A DNA stretch of 64,000 bases from Eupeodes corollae (lineage: Eukaryota; Arthropoda; Insecta; Diptera; Syrphidae), in assembly GCF_945859685.1 (NCBI RefSeq), contig NC_079147.1:255802572-255866571 (forward strand), in the 5' to 3' direction. A program made the translations under genes and the position numbers. This document shows, in pieces, positions 42,906 to 53,046 of this stretch (within the stretch, counting starts at the first letter, position 1; each line of letters starts with the position of its first letter). Under the pieces are notes generated by a model. It saw nothing but the letters and a program-made list of their open reading frames with translations, was not told the origin of the DNA and did not search any database.

Positions 42906-45270
42906 TCACAGCTTAAAATAACACACTTGTTGAAATCACGATTTAAGGAACTTTGAAAGAAGTCCGAAAAATGTTGTGTTATAACCTGTGGATCGTGACT
43001 TGAAACATCACTGAACTTGAGAACAGACGAGCAAGGTCAAAATTCTCTTTTATTATTTTAGAATTTGTGAAAATGCTACGATTCAACATCCGTCATTCAA
43101 GTATAATCAAGATAAAGATAAATTTTCTTATTATTAAGTTCTATTATGTAGATTTTTATTTTTACCTTTGAACGTATAGGCAGGGACTGTGGCTTCAAAA
43201 CATCAACTTCTTTTATTTCAAAACCACCAAATCTCTTCTGTCCATCAGGTCAGCTGTCCACCCACTGTAAATTTGAAAATAACTATTTACATCCCTGCAA
43301 CGCCACCGGAAGTTGAATTTACATCAGTTTTCTTCAAGAAACAAAAGAAAATAATATTCCATTAAAAGTCGATAAAGACGATAAATGAAACAAAATACTG
43401 TTCTTTTAGCACTGACAGAAAATAAGCCCAAATTTAATACAAAATTTCCTAAAAATACATTCTCGTGTGCTCGATATTTTTTTTCGATAAAATGGCCAAT
43501 TGAAGACATTTTTACCACAGAGTTTTCATATTACGAAAACTTTAAAAATTCTATGTATTTTCTTAAACAGGGCAATCAATATTTTTAAGTGTATAAAGAA
43601 AAGGACAACCCTCATAAGAGCATCTGTCATTGATAAGGAAAATCAGGGCTCAAAATGACTAACGAAAGCTAAACTCGGACCCTACACCGGAAGCTTGATT
43701 TTTCAATTACAGCCTCCTTCCCCAAGATGATATCAAAAACGCTTCCGGATGTGAAGAATATCAAAGAAAACCCTACATACAATACCTCCCTCGCATATAT
43801 CAATCAATCAAAAAATCGCAACAGTTCAAATTGCTTACAATATTATTATCTTAGGACAAATAAGGAATATGAGCTTCTAAATAAAGTCTAAAAATCATAA
43901 ATATCGTTTTTCACCAAGGAAAGCAAATTAAAAAAAAAAAACTTCTTGGAAAAAAGGACACTCGCCATTCATCTTATAGCTACATACTGTTTCAAGGATC
44001 CATTGGAAAATTAAAAATAACAAAAAAATAAGAAAATTAAAATGAAAATGAAAATCTTTACCGTTACCAATTGACAACGAACGACAACCGACGACGAAAT
44101 GAAAATTTTCATTACTCTCTGTCTTCAGAATGTTTGAAGCCTTCTCTTCCCCTCTCATTCTTGTTTCCTTCCTCTATACCGCCCTCAGACAAATTAATAT
44201 TTTAATAAAATCGTCCTTTTTGCGTTTATCCTGATGATATGATGCTCTTGGTCTGGGTCTGGGTCGTTCCTTGTCTACGTCGTCGTCGTCCTTCGGTCGT
44301 TTTTATCGAAAGTTGTATATAGAATCTACAGGATTTCAACTATCATCTCTATAGAGAATAATCTTGTAAAACTTGCGTCTATCCATCTATCTATCGAAGG
44401 CGTATCGTGTAGTGTGGTGTGGTTTCGATGCGATATGAAAGAGGAGGGTGCTTTGCTTTATCTTTGGTTAATATGGCATAGAAGCATGAGATGAAAAGTT
44501 TTACCGGAAGTTTCGTTGTTATCAGGGAAATGTGACATTTTCCGGACGATTTTCCATTGTTTTTTTGCTGTCTTCTTTTTTTTGCATCCTAAAATGTACT
44601 ACGGGTTCTCTCAATCTCGGCTTTCTACAAATAATAGTCTAAAAAGTTTATAGTCACGTTTCGGAGTTTAACACGCCTGATGGCTGGCAGGATTCCATCG
44701 ATGTGTCTGGTGACTCGAATTGGGTGGTTTTTTTTTGTGGAGTTGGGATTTCGCACCGAAGCTTTAACAGATGCAGAAATTAAGAAGTATGAAGAAGACC
44801 ATACCCGGCATCAGTTGCTTGTAGTCTTTTTGTCTGATGATATCGTTTAAGCAATTATCTAAAATTGCGTTAGTTATAAACAACTGTGCTGAGTTGGGGT
44901 CATAGAGTGGTTGGGCTAGGTGTTAAAGTTATGAAACTTGTTAAGCTACAGCATTTTCTTGTTATGAAATTGCGCGTAGAGAGGCTTTAGAAACTAAAAT
45001 ATACAAATAAAAGTGATTGACGCTCACTTCTACTAAGATTGATTAATACGAAAATTTTTCTAAAAGGTGTTTTCGTGGGATTTCTTAACCTTGATAGTTG
45101 AGAGCAGCCATAATTTGTAAGCTACATATCTTGGAAACTGTCACTTATCCAGTCGGTTAGGTAGGCAGAGTTGCATAAGTAACATCCTTCTAAAGGTCGC
45201 CATAAACGTGCGATGGATAATTTTGAGCTCACTTGTTCAATAAGGAATCTGACACCTAACGTAAAATGTT
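42906..45270. repeat. Duplicated non-coding block, copy 1
   Basis: About 2.3 kb present again, in the same orientation, at 60845-63140. The central part (about 43620-45070) is nearly identical to its partner, differing mainly in microsatellite lengths and scattered substitutions; the outer few hundred bases are clearly more diverged. It contains no protein motifs, but has mixed-complexity segments, an inverted CCGGAAGC...GCTTCCGG pair (about 43688-43748), GTC and CTAT microsatellites, and GTAGTGTGGTGTGGTTTCG. It looks like host sequence rather than a known transposon. Confidence 0.85.
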
Positions 45271-45282
45271 ACTATCTTACTC

Positions 45283-46085
45283 AAGGTGGTACTACAGTCC
45301 TTTGTGAATTAGGGCGTCACCCAACATACGTCTCCATTTAGCCAGGTCCCAAGCTTGTTTCGGGCTCCAAGATGGGTGAGATCACTTTCCGCTTGTTCGC
45401 ACCATATGATCCGCAGTTAGAAGACTTTCCGGTCCGGAGCACTGGTTCCATGAGCTCTACGTGACCCTTCTGGCTAAGACCATGTCGCTGTACAGCCCGT
45501 ACAGCTCTTCGTTCCATCTTCTCCTCCACTCCCCTTCTAAGCATACGGGACCGTTGATCACGGAAATAACTTTTCTCTTAAAACGACCCAAGGTGCTTTC
45601 ATTCACTTTTGTCAAAGTCGATAGCTTCTGCACCGTATAGCAGGACGGGGATGATGAGGGTCTTATATAGCACTTCGTCGTCGTTATTCTTTGCTTGATT
45701 TCAGCGCTGGTGTTGTTTTCTCCATTCATAGCGGAGCCTAGCTAGACTAAGTCATTTATTAGTTACGTCTATCGATGTTGACATTTTGACCGAGACGTCA
45801 GCGCGAATTCTACATGGTCATTCTGTTACAATTATTGGGCATGCTTTCTTTCGACCATATCTTATAGATATATTGGTGCATGGTCCGAATTATCCCCAGC
45901 TGCTTTTAAGAGCTTGGCATTCAAGCGGCTTTTTTAGACTTCAGCTTAGATAAGGCAATCTTGACTCCGGAAGTCGGAAGGACGGGATTGTTGGCTTTCA
46001 TCGTCTATGTTTAATGAATCATCCTGCCTGACAGCGGAGTTAGGTTCGTAGTCGCCGTTATACGAGTACCTAAAATATGCTCATA
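45283..46085 (-). mobile_element. RTE-type LINE fragment with internal deletion and intact 3' end
   Basis: Minus-strand RTE. From the right: the linker (SAVRQDDSLNIDDESQQSRP, about 46030), a jump over most of the RT (a deletion near 45780), then the thumb/C-terminal region NGENNTSAEIKQRITT, LGRFKRKVISVINGPV and GEWRRRWNEELYGLYSDM (45729-45457), and the 3' UTR with GCCCTAATTCACAAAGGACT followed by a decayed TAAG-type tail near 45285. The 3' UTR is the best match to the SINE tail. Confidence 0.83.
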
Positions 46086-46184
46086 TACCGAAGTAGTTGA
46101 TTTCTCACTCACCACAAAATACAATCCTTTCGATTTTTGCTGACAAAAACTTGGTGAAATAAGCGTGATGAGTCGTGACTTGGG

Positions 46185-47840
46185 CAGGGCCGGATTTAAA
46201 GGTCAAGAGCCCTGGGGGCAATAAAGGAGCGGAGGCCCCCTCGGCCCAAATTATTTTCAAAATAAAGTAAACCTTTTTTTTACTCGAGTTTTTCAATAAA
46301 TAATTTATTGTGAAACCAAGTAGATTCCTTTATTGAACAAACGGAAATTAAATGTAAGGGTTAACGAACAAAGCTTTTCGAGCTTTTTTCGCCGAAAAAT
46401 CGTTGATGATTATGGTGAAATCCAGTTCTCGGGGTAAATCGCTTTCATTGCTCAGGAGAAAAAGCTTCGATAGATGGTTTAGTCCCATCGTGCCTCGAAG
46501 CCTTTTTTGAGCACCCTCCGGTGCAATTTGTTGCCATCAAAACCAAAAACATTCTTAATGCAATTTCGAAGTTTGGGAATATACCTCTTAGATTTTGATT
46601 TTCAAGATTTTGTTTGTAAAATAGTTCCGTCGATTGATCTGTTCCATAATCCTTTTCCTTTTTGTATAAGTCAAACAAAGACAAAAGTTGAACAAATTCA
46701 TTACCAAGAATAGGCTCTAAATCTCTAAATTTTAAGCATTCATTCGGTAAACCAAATTTCGAACGTACAGCTTCATAGCATGCAATTTTTTAGTAAGAGG
46801 AACGGTCAATCACTATAATGAAGGTGGATACTTTGTTTTTTTTTCTTGGGTGACAGATTTGCGTCTTGTGCTTTCCCGTAATCGAGCGGATTTAACCTCA
46901 TATTTTTCGTTCTGGTGCGGGTGCGTGATTGTACACATTCACCAGTATGGGATATTTTTTTGGCTGCTTCCTCGTATTTTTCAAAATCATTTTGTTTGGA
47001 TTCCACGAATGATTTCAATGATTCTAGTGCACGCATTGCCGATTCAAGAATCATTTTCTGGTCTTGCAACATCTTGTTTGTAGCATTGAATCGGTCCAAG
47101 ATATCGTTCCAAAATGTTGCAAACAAAGCGGTTTCGAGACCACTCATCTTCTGTAGAACGTTTGCTGCTTTGTTCCTCACGATGTCTTTTTGCTCTTAAT
47201 TGGAAGATATGCTGGTTAAAGCTTCTTCGATTTCCGAATAACCTTTAACTAAGGCTTTCGTAGCTTCAGCTTGACAAGACCAACGAGTGTCGCTGAGTTT
47301 TTTCAAGACTAAAAACTGGCCGCTTTTTTCCTTCGATAATTTTTCAATCAGAATTCGGTGCCTGTACTGGCTGTGAAAAACGTTTACAAATTCAAAGAAT
47401 TAAACAGCAGATGAACAAGGGTAAGCGACTGCCTTTCCCACTAAATTCAGATAATGATCAAAACAAGCTACGAACGCCGATAAATAATTTTTCTCCAAAA
47501 TAAAAGCCAGCTTCCCCTTGTATTTGCCATTTCTTCTCAGGGCCATTTGAGATTTTGATATTTCACTGATTGCCTGATTGGAATGAACAAATATAGATCA
47601 ATGGTTTCTGTTATTGAAGATTAATATAATTAAATAATCACGTATGTACAAAGTGCTTTAGGCTGTAGGTAAAGGTAAAACAGCAACAACAAAAAAATAT
47701 ATATGAAAAGAAAAGAGGTTTACTAATGTTTACTAGTTGGATTTTGAAACAAAAATGTTCCGAAGTCTCTGTTCTAGGGCCCCCCATTTGTGGATGCCCC
47801 GTGGTTTCCGCCCGGTTGCCCTCCCCTAAATCCGGCCTTG
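46185..47840 (-). mobile_element. hAT transposon, internally shortened, with perfect 8-bp target duplication
   Basis: A 1,656-bp element with terminal inverted repeats CAGGGCCGGATTTAAAGG (left) and CAAGGCCGGATTTAGGGG (right, reversed), flanked by identical 8-bp direct repeats GACTTGGG at 46177-46184 and 47841-47848. The TIR start and 8-bp duplication are hallmarks of hAT elements. It contains only the C-terminal two thirds of a hAT transposase, so it is a deletion derivative. It could be moved only by an enzyme supplied elsewhere. Confidence 0.93.
46348..47600 (-). pseudogene. hAT transposase (ZMYM1-like), N-terminally deleted
   Basis: Minus-strand transposase remnant. It reads DHYLNLVGKAVAY and a broken FFEFVNVFHSQYRHR (about 47460-47340), KKLSDTRWSCQAEATKALVK (about 47300), SGLETALFATFWNDILDRFN, TRTKNMRLNPLDYGKAQD, and the dimerisation region IFPNFEIALRMFLVLMATNC (about 46590), ending INDFSAKKARKALFVNPYI with a stop at 46348. 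The conserved Trp-containing TRW block and the C-terminal hAT dimerisation block are recognisable. The first catalytic Asp region and the N-terminal zinc finger are absent. Several frameshifts. Confidence 0.87.
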
Positions 47841-47848
47841 GACTTGGG

Positions 47849-49071
47849 CCAGAGCCTGCTCAAAAGTCAAAAGACCCAGGAACATGCTGTGGAAAGTAAA
47901 GGATCTTTTTCAGAAACGAAAGTATTTAAGTTGTTTAATTTGTTCCGGAGAATATTAAAAAAACAAAACAAATTTTATATTCTATATTAAAATAAGTCAA
48001 GTTAAGAAAACACAAAATAAGAGATAATAGGGATGTTTTTGAGGAAATTTTAATTCTCTTTTTTAGACCAACAAATTTGTATGGGCTAAGTACTGTTATT
48101 TTAAGTCTTAAAAAGTTTAAAAAAATAAGCCTGATTAGATTCTAAAAAGAGTTTTTTAGAGTGTGGTTTTAAATCTGTCAATCTGACGTATTAATTCAAT
48201 CAATTTATTGAAGGAAACTTTTGGTGATCTCAATATCTCGCGCCATCACATCATGGGTCACTGGCGTGGCCTACAAGATTTAATATCGTTTGGCTATGAC
48301 TATCAACGCAGATAAGCCTAAAACGATTGGCTCTTGGAAGAGAATAATCGGCGCGTTATTCCTGACATTCGGTATTTAATTGGCAACACAACTGTGAATC
48401 CCTAATTTTATAATAAGTCTAGATTCTTAGCCACAACAATAAATGATATGCACGTCTAAAAATCACTTCTACTCAAGTCTTTAATTTCCTCCTTTGAGCT
48501 CAAACAACCAATTGATAAAGGGCTCTAGGGGACAGAACAGACAGACAGGTGTAATCGCCAGAACCACTAATTTCGTCATCTTTTTATCATCGTAATGTCA
48601 TTTGGAACCCTCTTTATGTCAAAGACCCAGTGAAAAAAAAGAAAGGAGTACGTTTTTAAGGAGGTGCCTGTGCATATTGGTTTGAATTCCTGGGTACTGC
48701 AATGACAGATAGAAATAGAGATAGTTTCATTCCATATTCGTATAGTACGGCTAAATAATGAAAATCTTTAGATGACCGAATTTCTTAAAAGGAGGAATGT
48801 AACTTCATTAAAGCACAATCCGTGAAAATAACGACAAAAATGGATGAGACAAGTAAGTAACAGGATCGACAGAATAGGGACCGAAGTTGTTTTGTATCAG
48901 ATTTCTTAAGAGAAAACAATGAAGGTTTATTAATTAAATAGTTAATAGGAAGTATACCTTAATTAATAAAAAAAACGATATCGACCTAATGTCCTCCACA
49001 ACTACATTTGCAGAACCATATGCTTTTCATAAAATGATCACTATTCACTCATTCACTCCGGCTGAATATAT
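47849..49071. other. Non-coding stretch
   Basis: AT-rich intergenic DNA with no recognisable protein or repeat. A somewhat more GC-rich island lies around 48230-48760. No gene supported. Confidence 0.45.
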
Positions 49072-49101
49072 CGTCGGTATGCAGCAAAAAGAACTCAAGT
49101 C
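49072..49101. repeat. Left terminal inverted repeat of the 49.1-51.7 kb transposon
   Basis: Starts CGTCGGTATGCAGC and continues AAAAAGAACTCAAGTC. Matches the right end at 28 of 30 positions (the 12th and 22nd bases differ). Preceded by ATAT. Confidence 0.9.
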
Positions 49102-49353
49102 ACATAATTGTGTTTCTGAGTTAATGACATTTTAAAGTTTATGGCCGTTGGAAAAATCATTAAATCGTTGAATTTGAAAATGGATATTGCAATCCGGTAG
49201 TTAAATCATTTATGAATAAGATGAAACCTAAAAGTTTTATTTAATTTAGTTTATTTAACTTTTTTTATACAAAAGAAAAATAAGTCTTGGACATGGGCTT
49301 TTTTGCATTAAAAAGTATTTATTTATGGGCTTTTTATATTTTTTTTAAATTTA

Positions 49354-51205
49354 TTAATCTTGATCTGATTCAGTATCATCATTAATATCGGGTTCTGGAG
49401 CTCTGTTTTTGATAGCTTTGCTTGTTTTTAAGCTTTCATACCAGTGATGGAACTCATCTGGGATGGCACCTGATTTACACAAATTAATTAAGTCTTTTTT
49501 CTTTTGAATGCTTATAGGAAGGCTGGTTTTATAAACTTTTTGGATGCTGACTTCTTTAAGATTTATGAGCCTACCTTTACCGAAAATCCGAATTTCTTTA
49601 AAGCTTTCATTGTGATCGTACCTGTATTCAATCACACCAGGTTTAATTTTTTGGTACCAATTAACTTTTTCTCCACCTTCGTTCAAATTTTTATTTGTTA
49701 TAATCTCGGATATTTTTGATAGGTCAAGAAAATCAGTATACTTCATTTGGGTTATATTATAGGGACTTCTATTGCTTTTAAGCCTCTTGGAGCGTGCGAG
49801 TCGGAATATAGTAAGCCAGTCTTGAATAGTGTATACTAGAACATTCCTCTTTTGCTGTTCGATAGCACTGTGCATGCTATCGACCTCCATATAGCTGTGA
49901 CCGCTTTCTAGACATTTGTGTTCAATTATATCCAAATTTAAGGTTTGAACCAAGTGGAGAAATAGTGCTGAAGTATTTGTATTCCTATTTTTTGCCACTA
50001 CAGGTATCAGAAAAAAGAGACACTTCTTTTATTTCTGGTGAAATTTGATGCAAGTATTTATACAAGCAGGAACCAATTTCATTGCTACCCCTTTTACCAT
50101 CAGTTTCTGTCCAGAAAAAGCAGAATGCGTCGTTTGGTGGTGCAGCGTTGTAGATGGTTAAATTGTATGCACATAGTTTTCGGCTGTAGTACATTTGACT
50201 AACGTCACTCGATGGAATTTGTAAGACAGACTGTAAGTCGAATGTGCATGACATGAAACTCGACTCCTTCGTTGCCCTTTCTTTGTCCAATGGTTTTGCA
50301 GCGGAGCATTCTTCTTCCTTTTTTAAATGAGCCAGATAATCTTCATTTTGGGTTTCTTTACCTTTTTTGACATGCCTGACACTGATCTTTGTTTGGATGG
50401 AAGAATGATAGATTGTAACATTCACCGAAAACTTTTCCTTAAGTGGTAGATGAAGGTAGCTTTATTGACATGTCTCTCATGTATTTGTGAAGGAATAAGG
50501 AATACATTTTTGTTATGCTTAGATTGGGATCTAGATACATTCTCTGTGAAGACTTGCGGCAGTAGTGAGACTCTACAGTTGGGAAGCTTTCAATATGATC
50601 CCTAACCCTTTTGATATTTCCATCCGGTATTTTATTTGAAGCTTTTGATCTTCCTCTTTTATCTGCTTCAGAAAAAACTCCAGGTGGTCCCTTGTTTTTA
50701 AATGCCGTTTTAACTGTACTGTATGAAGTTCCACAAAAAAAGTCGCGACAGACTCGTACTTTAGTATTTCCGTCTTCAAACAAGTATGACCTCGCTACGT
50801 TGCGTTTAATTTTTTTGATTGAAGGACGTAATCGATCCCTTTTTAAAGGTGTTGATATGACAGCTTTCAAAAGTCTTTGCACAATTTTTATCGCTGATCT
50901 TCCGTAAATTTGTCGTTGCACTTGAAGCGGCTTTTTTTACACTTTGAATGCTTGGGAGGCTTACATCTTATAATATCAGCATGTCTTATGTTTCGCTTCC
51001 ATAGTTCCGGATATGCTTTTCTCCATCTCCTATTATTTTTTTCAGTGAGTGTTAATGCGGTGGTTTCTTGAGGTGCTTCCAAAACTCTGTCACCTTCCTT
51101 ATCATCACTATCACTAGATTCATTGTTTTCAGGAATATAACCTAGATCATCGTCGTTCCCTGAAAAATCTTGGTCATTGCTTGAGTCATCCCATTCTTTG
51201 TCCAT
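49354..51205 (-). pseudogene. Transposase-like protein of the 49.1-51.7 kb transposon (DUF7869-like), frameshifted
   Basis: About 610 residues over four minus-strand open segments: 51205-50888, 50921-50439, 50425-49985 and 49998-49354. Order of features: an acidic Ser/Asp-rich N terminus; a Cys cluster RCKPPKHSKCKKSRFKC (about 50960); a VRVCRDFFCGTSYSTVKTAF segment; the block HIESFPTVESHYCRKSSQR (about 50600); a coiled, charged linker; MYYSRKLCAYNLTIYN; FFWTETDGKRGSNEIGSCLY; SLFSDTCSGKKRN across a frame join; HKCLESGHSYMEVDSMHSAI; and a basic tail with TDFLDLSKI. From memory this layout matches a multicopy arthropod family carrying the domain of unknown function DUF7869. The D, D and E/D residues in SDTC, EVDS and HSAIE could form an RNase H-like active site; that is inference. 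Three small frameshifts make this copy inactive. Confidence 0.78.
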
Positions 51206-51709
51206 GTTCTGTTTGCTGCATCTAACAATTGACTCTTGAATATCTAAACATAATATACAATAATTATCTCAAATTAAGATTTTCACCACCAAAGGTTTGA
51301 AAAGTGCAAGAAGTACCATTTAATTCTGTGGAATTTGCCTTTGAAGCTTTTGAAGTACTGGGAATTCACACATTTATATCACTGTTTTCATCAGTGGGGG
51401 AAACCCCCTTATAACTATTTTTGAAGTAGGCTATGAAATATTTTTTCTACTGGAATATTTGAATTGGAGGACATGAGCTTTTTTTTGCAGTAAAAATATA
51501 AGTTTAATAGAAAAACAAAATTGTGTAAGAAAAACCCAGGTCCACTTGAGATCTTTTTGCACCACACGTTTGGATGTTTTGGACATATAGACTGAATTGT
51601 TTTTATACAATAACTACAAAACTAATGTTAATAGACATGGGATTTTTTACACAACATAGACCAACTTTGGGACATTTTTGCATCATTAAGTCAAAATCAC
51701 AAAAAAGTG

Positions 51710-51739
51710 GACTTGAGCTCTTTTTGCAGCATACCGACG
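51710..51739. repeat. Right terminal inverted repeat of the 49.1-51.7 kb transposon
   Basis: Reads GACTTGAGCTCTTTTTGCAG and then CATACCGACG on the plus strand. It is the inverted partner of 49072-49101 and is followed by ATAT at 51740-51743. Confidence 0.9.
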
Positions 51740-51909
51740 ATATGTACATATGGCATTAGATACTTCACTTACTCCATCTTAAAGGACTTAAATTGAATTT
51801 GGAGCATTGGAATGAATTTAAAAGATAATGTATTGTATTGTGTATAAGCATTGGAATGAATATTCAAAATGTGTTAAGTAACATGATCTCGGTGGCCAGT
51901 TGTTATATC

Positions 51910-52846
51910 CTAGATTTTTAGATTTAGATTAGATTAAACATTTTATTTCTTAAAATCCAAATAAAAACAATAAGATGAAAAGAAATATGTGACAAAAATA
52001 TTTTTATAAAAAATAGAGTTATTGCCACTCTAAGAAAAATTTTACATTTATTAATTAAAATGGGTGGGGTGACCCTTAAAAGAAATTTTAAAAAAGAAAG
52101 TTAAAATATCATACATTTATGTAATGCATACAGAAATTAAATTAAATTGAAGTTAAACATTTCAAGAAAACATCAGGTAGATCCATTTACAAAAAATTCA
52201 ATACTTTCATTATCAAGACTAAGGAGCCAATATTTAACTTGTTTTATAAATAACAAATGAGAAGTTTGCATCCTGATAGAATGGGGGAGTCTATTAAATA
52301 TCCGACATGAGGAAACATTATAAAAATTTCTAAAAGCGGATGTTCGATATACCGGTATAGAAACTTGGTTTAAAAAATTTCCACGTAAAATATAATTATC
52401 AATTATTCTAAAATTAAGATTACCTGATCTCTTAAAGAAAATTTTTAGAACTTTATAACAATACAAATGTCTCACTGAAAGAATTTTCAAATCTCTAAAA
52501 AGTGGAAAACTAGGGTACAGGCGAGGCTTACCACATATTTTCTTCAGAACACTTTTTTGCAAAACTAATAAAGGTTGTATTTTGTTATAATATGAACCTC
52601 CCCAACAAGAAATTCCATATTCTAGTTTCGAATGAAAAATGCCATAATAAATTTTAAGTAGCAGTTTGGAAGAGCAAACTTTACGCAAAAAGAAGAAGTT
52701 TCTAAGAGTGCACCGAAAATATTGTCTAAGATTCACTGTGTGGTTATAAAAACTCATTCTAGAATCAATTATTAATCCCAAATACTTGAATTCATTAACT
52801 ATTTCTAATTTGAAGCATTTATCACTACAGCTCATGGAATCCGTAA
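51910..52846 (-). mobile_element. LINE 3' part with AATAAA and TCTAAA-type tail
   Basis: Minus-strand non-LTR element cut by the assembly gap on its 5' side. The coding end (52835-52173) is followed by an AT-rich 3' UTR, an AATAAAATG polyadenylation-like signal near 51950 and a short repeated tail TCTAATCTAAATCTAAAAAT (about 51917-51936), a tail style seen in LINEs that end in microsatellites rather than poly(A). Confidence 0.7.
52173..52835 (-). CDS. LINE polyprotein, C-terminal 220 residues, open
   Basis: One intact 220-residue frame of the post-catalytic region: EFKYLGLIIDSRMSFYNHTV (the YLG thumb block), RNFFFLRKVCSSKLLLKIYY, HSKLEYGISCWGGSYYNKI, LLVLQKSVLKKICGKPRLYP, and an end ESIEFFVNGST before the stop at 52173. 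It belongs to a jockey-superfamily-like RT; the catalytic motifs would lie in or beyond the gap. The Met at 52835 is internal, not the natural start. This is one of the least decayed coding stretches in the window. Confidence 0.8.
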   Translation of the reverse strand: MSCSDKCFKLEIVNEFKYLGLIIDSRMSFYNHTVNLRQYFRCTLRNFFFLRKVCSSKLLLKIYYGIFHSKLEYGISCWGGSYYNKIQPLLVLQKSVLKKICGKPRLYPSFPLFRDLKILSVRHLYCYKVLKIFFKRSGNLNFRIIDNYILRGNFLNQVSIPVYRTSAFRNFYNVSSCRIFNRLPHSIRMQTSHLLFIKQVKYWLLSLDNESIEFFVNGST

Positions 52847-53046
52847 NNNNNNNNNNNNNNNNNNNNNNNNNNNNNNNNNNNNNNNNNNNNNNNNNNNNNN
52901 NNNNNNNNNNNNNNNNNNNNNNNNNNNNNNNNNNNNNNNNNNNNNNNNNNNNNNNNNNNNNNNNNNNNNNNNNNNNNNNNNNNNNNNNNNNNNNNNNNNN
53001 NNNNNNNNNNNNNNNNNNNNNNNNNNNNNNNNNNNNNNNNNNNNNN
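52847..53046. other. Assembly gap, 200 N
   Basis: Exactly 200 N, a scaffolding placeholder. The LINEs on either side point away from each other, so the gap hides the 5' portion of both. Confidence 0.99.

Larger units (their letters stand above)
49072..51739 (-). mobile_element. Complete DNA transposon with 30-bp inverted ends and a non-classical transposase-like protein
   Basis: A 2,668-bp unit. The left end (49072-49101) and right end (51710-51739) are inverted repeats starting CGTCGGTATGC and matching at 28 of 30 positions. Just outside both ends lies ATAT (or AT), consistent with a 4- or 2-bp target duplication. Inside, one broken minus-strand gene runs from 51205 to 49354 and nothing else. 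Short sub-terminal motifs of the form GGACWTGRGCTYTTTTTGCA recur near both ends (49289-49308, 51469-51490, 51541-51561, 51633-51652, 51669-51683) as well as within the TIRs. The combination of matched ends, one gene spanning the interior and repeated sub-terminal sites is that of an autonomous cut-and-paste transposon. Confidence 0.88.

Noticed and set aside
42906..45270. Interpretation of the duplicated block as a long terminal repeat pair
   Set aside because: The copies are 17.9 kb apart, have no terminal TG/CA-type boundaries that I could define, and the DNA between them holds unrelated elements in both orientations.
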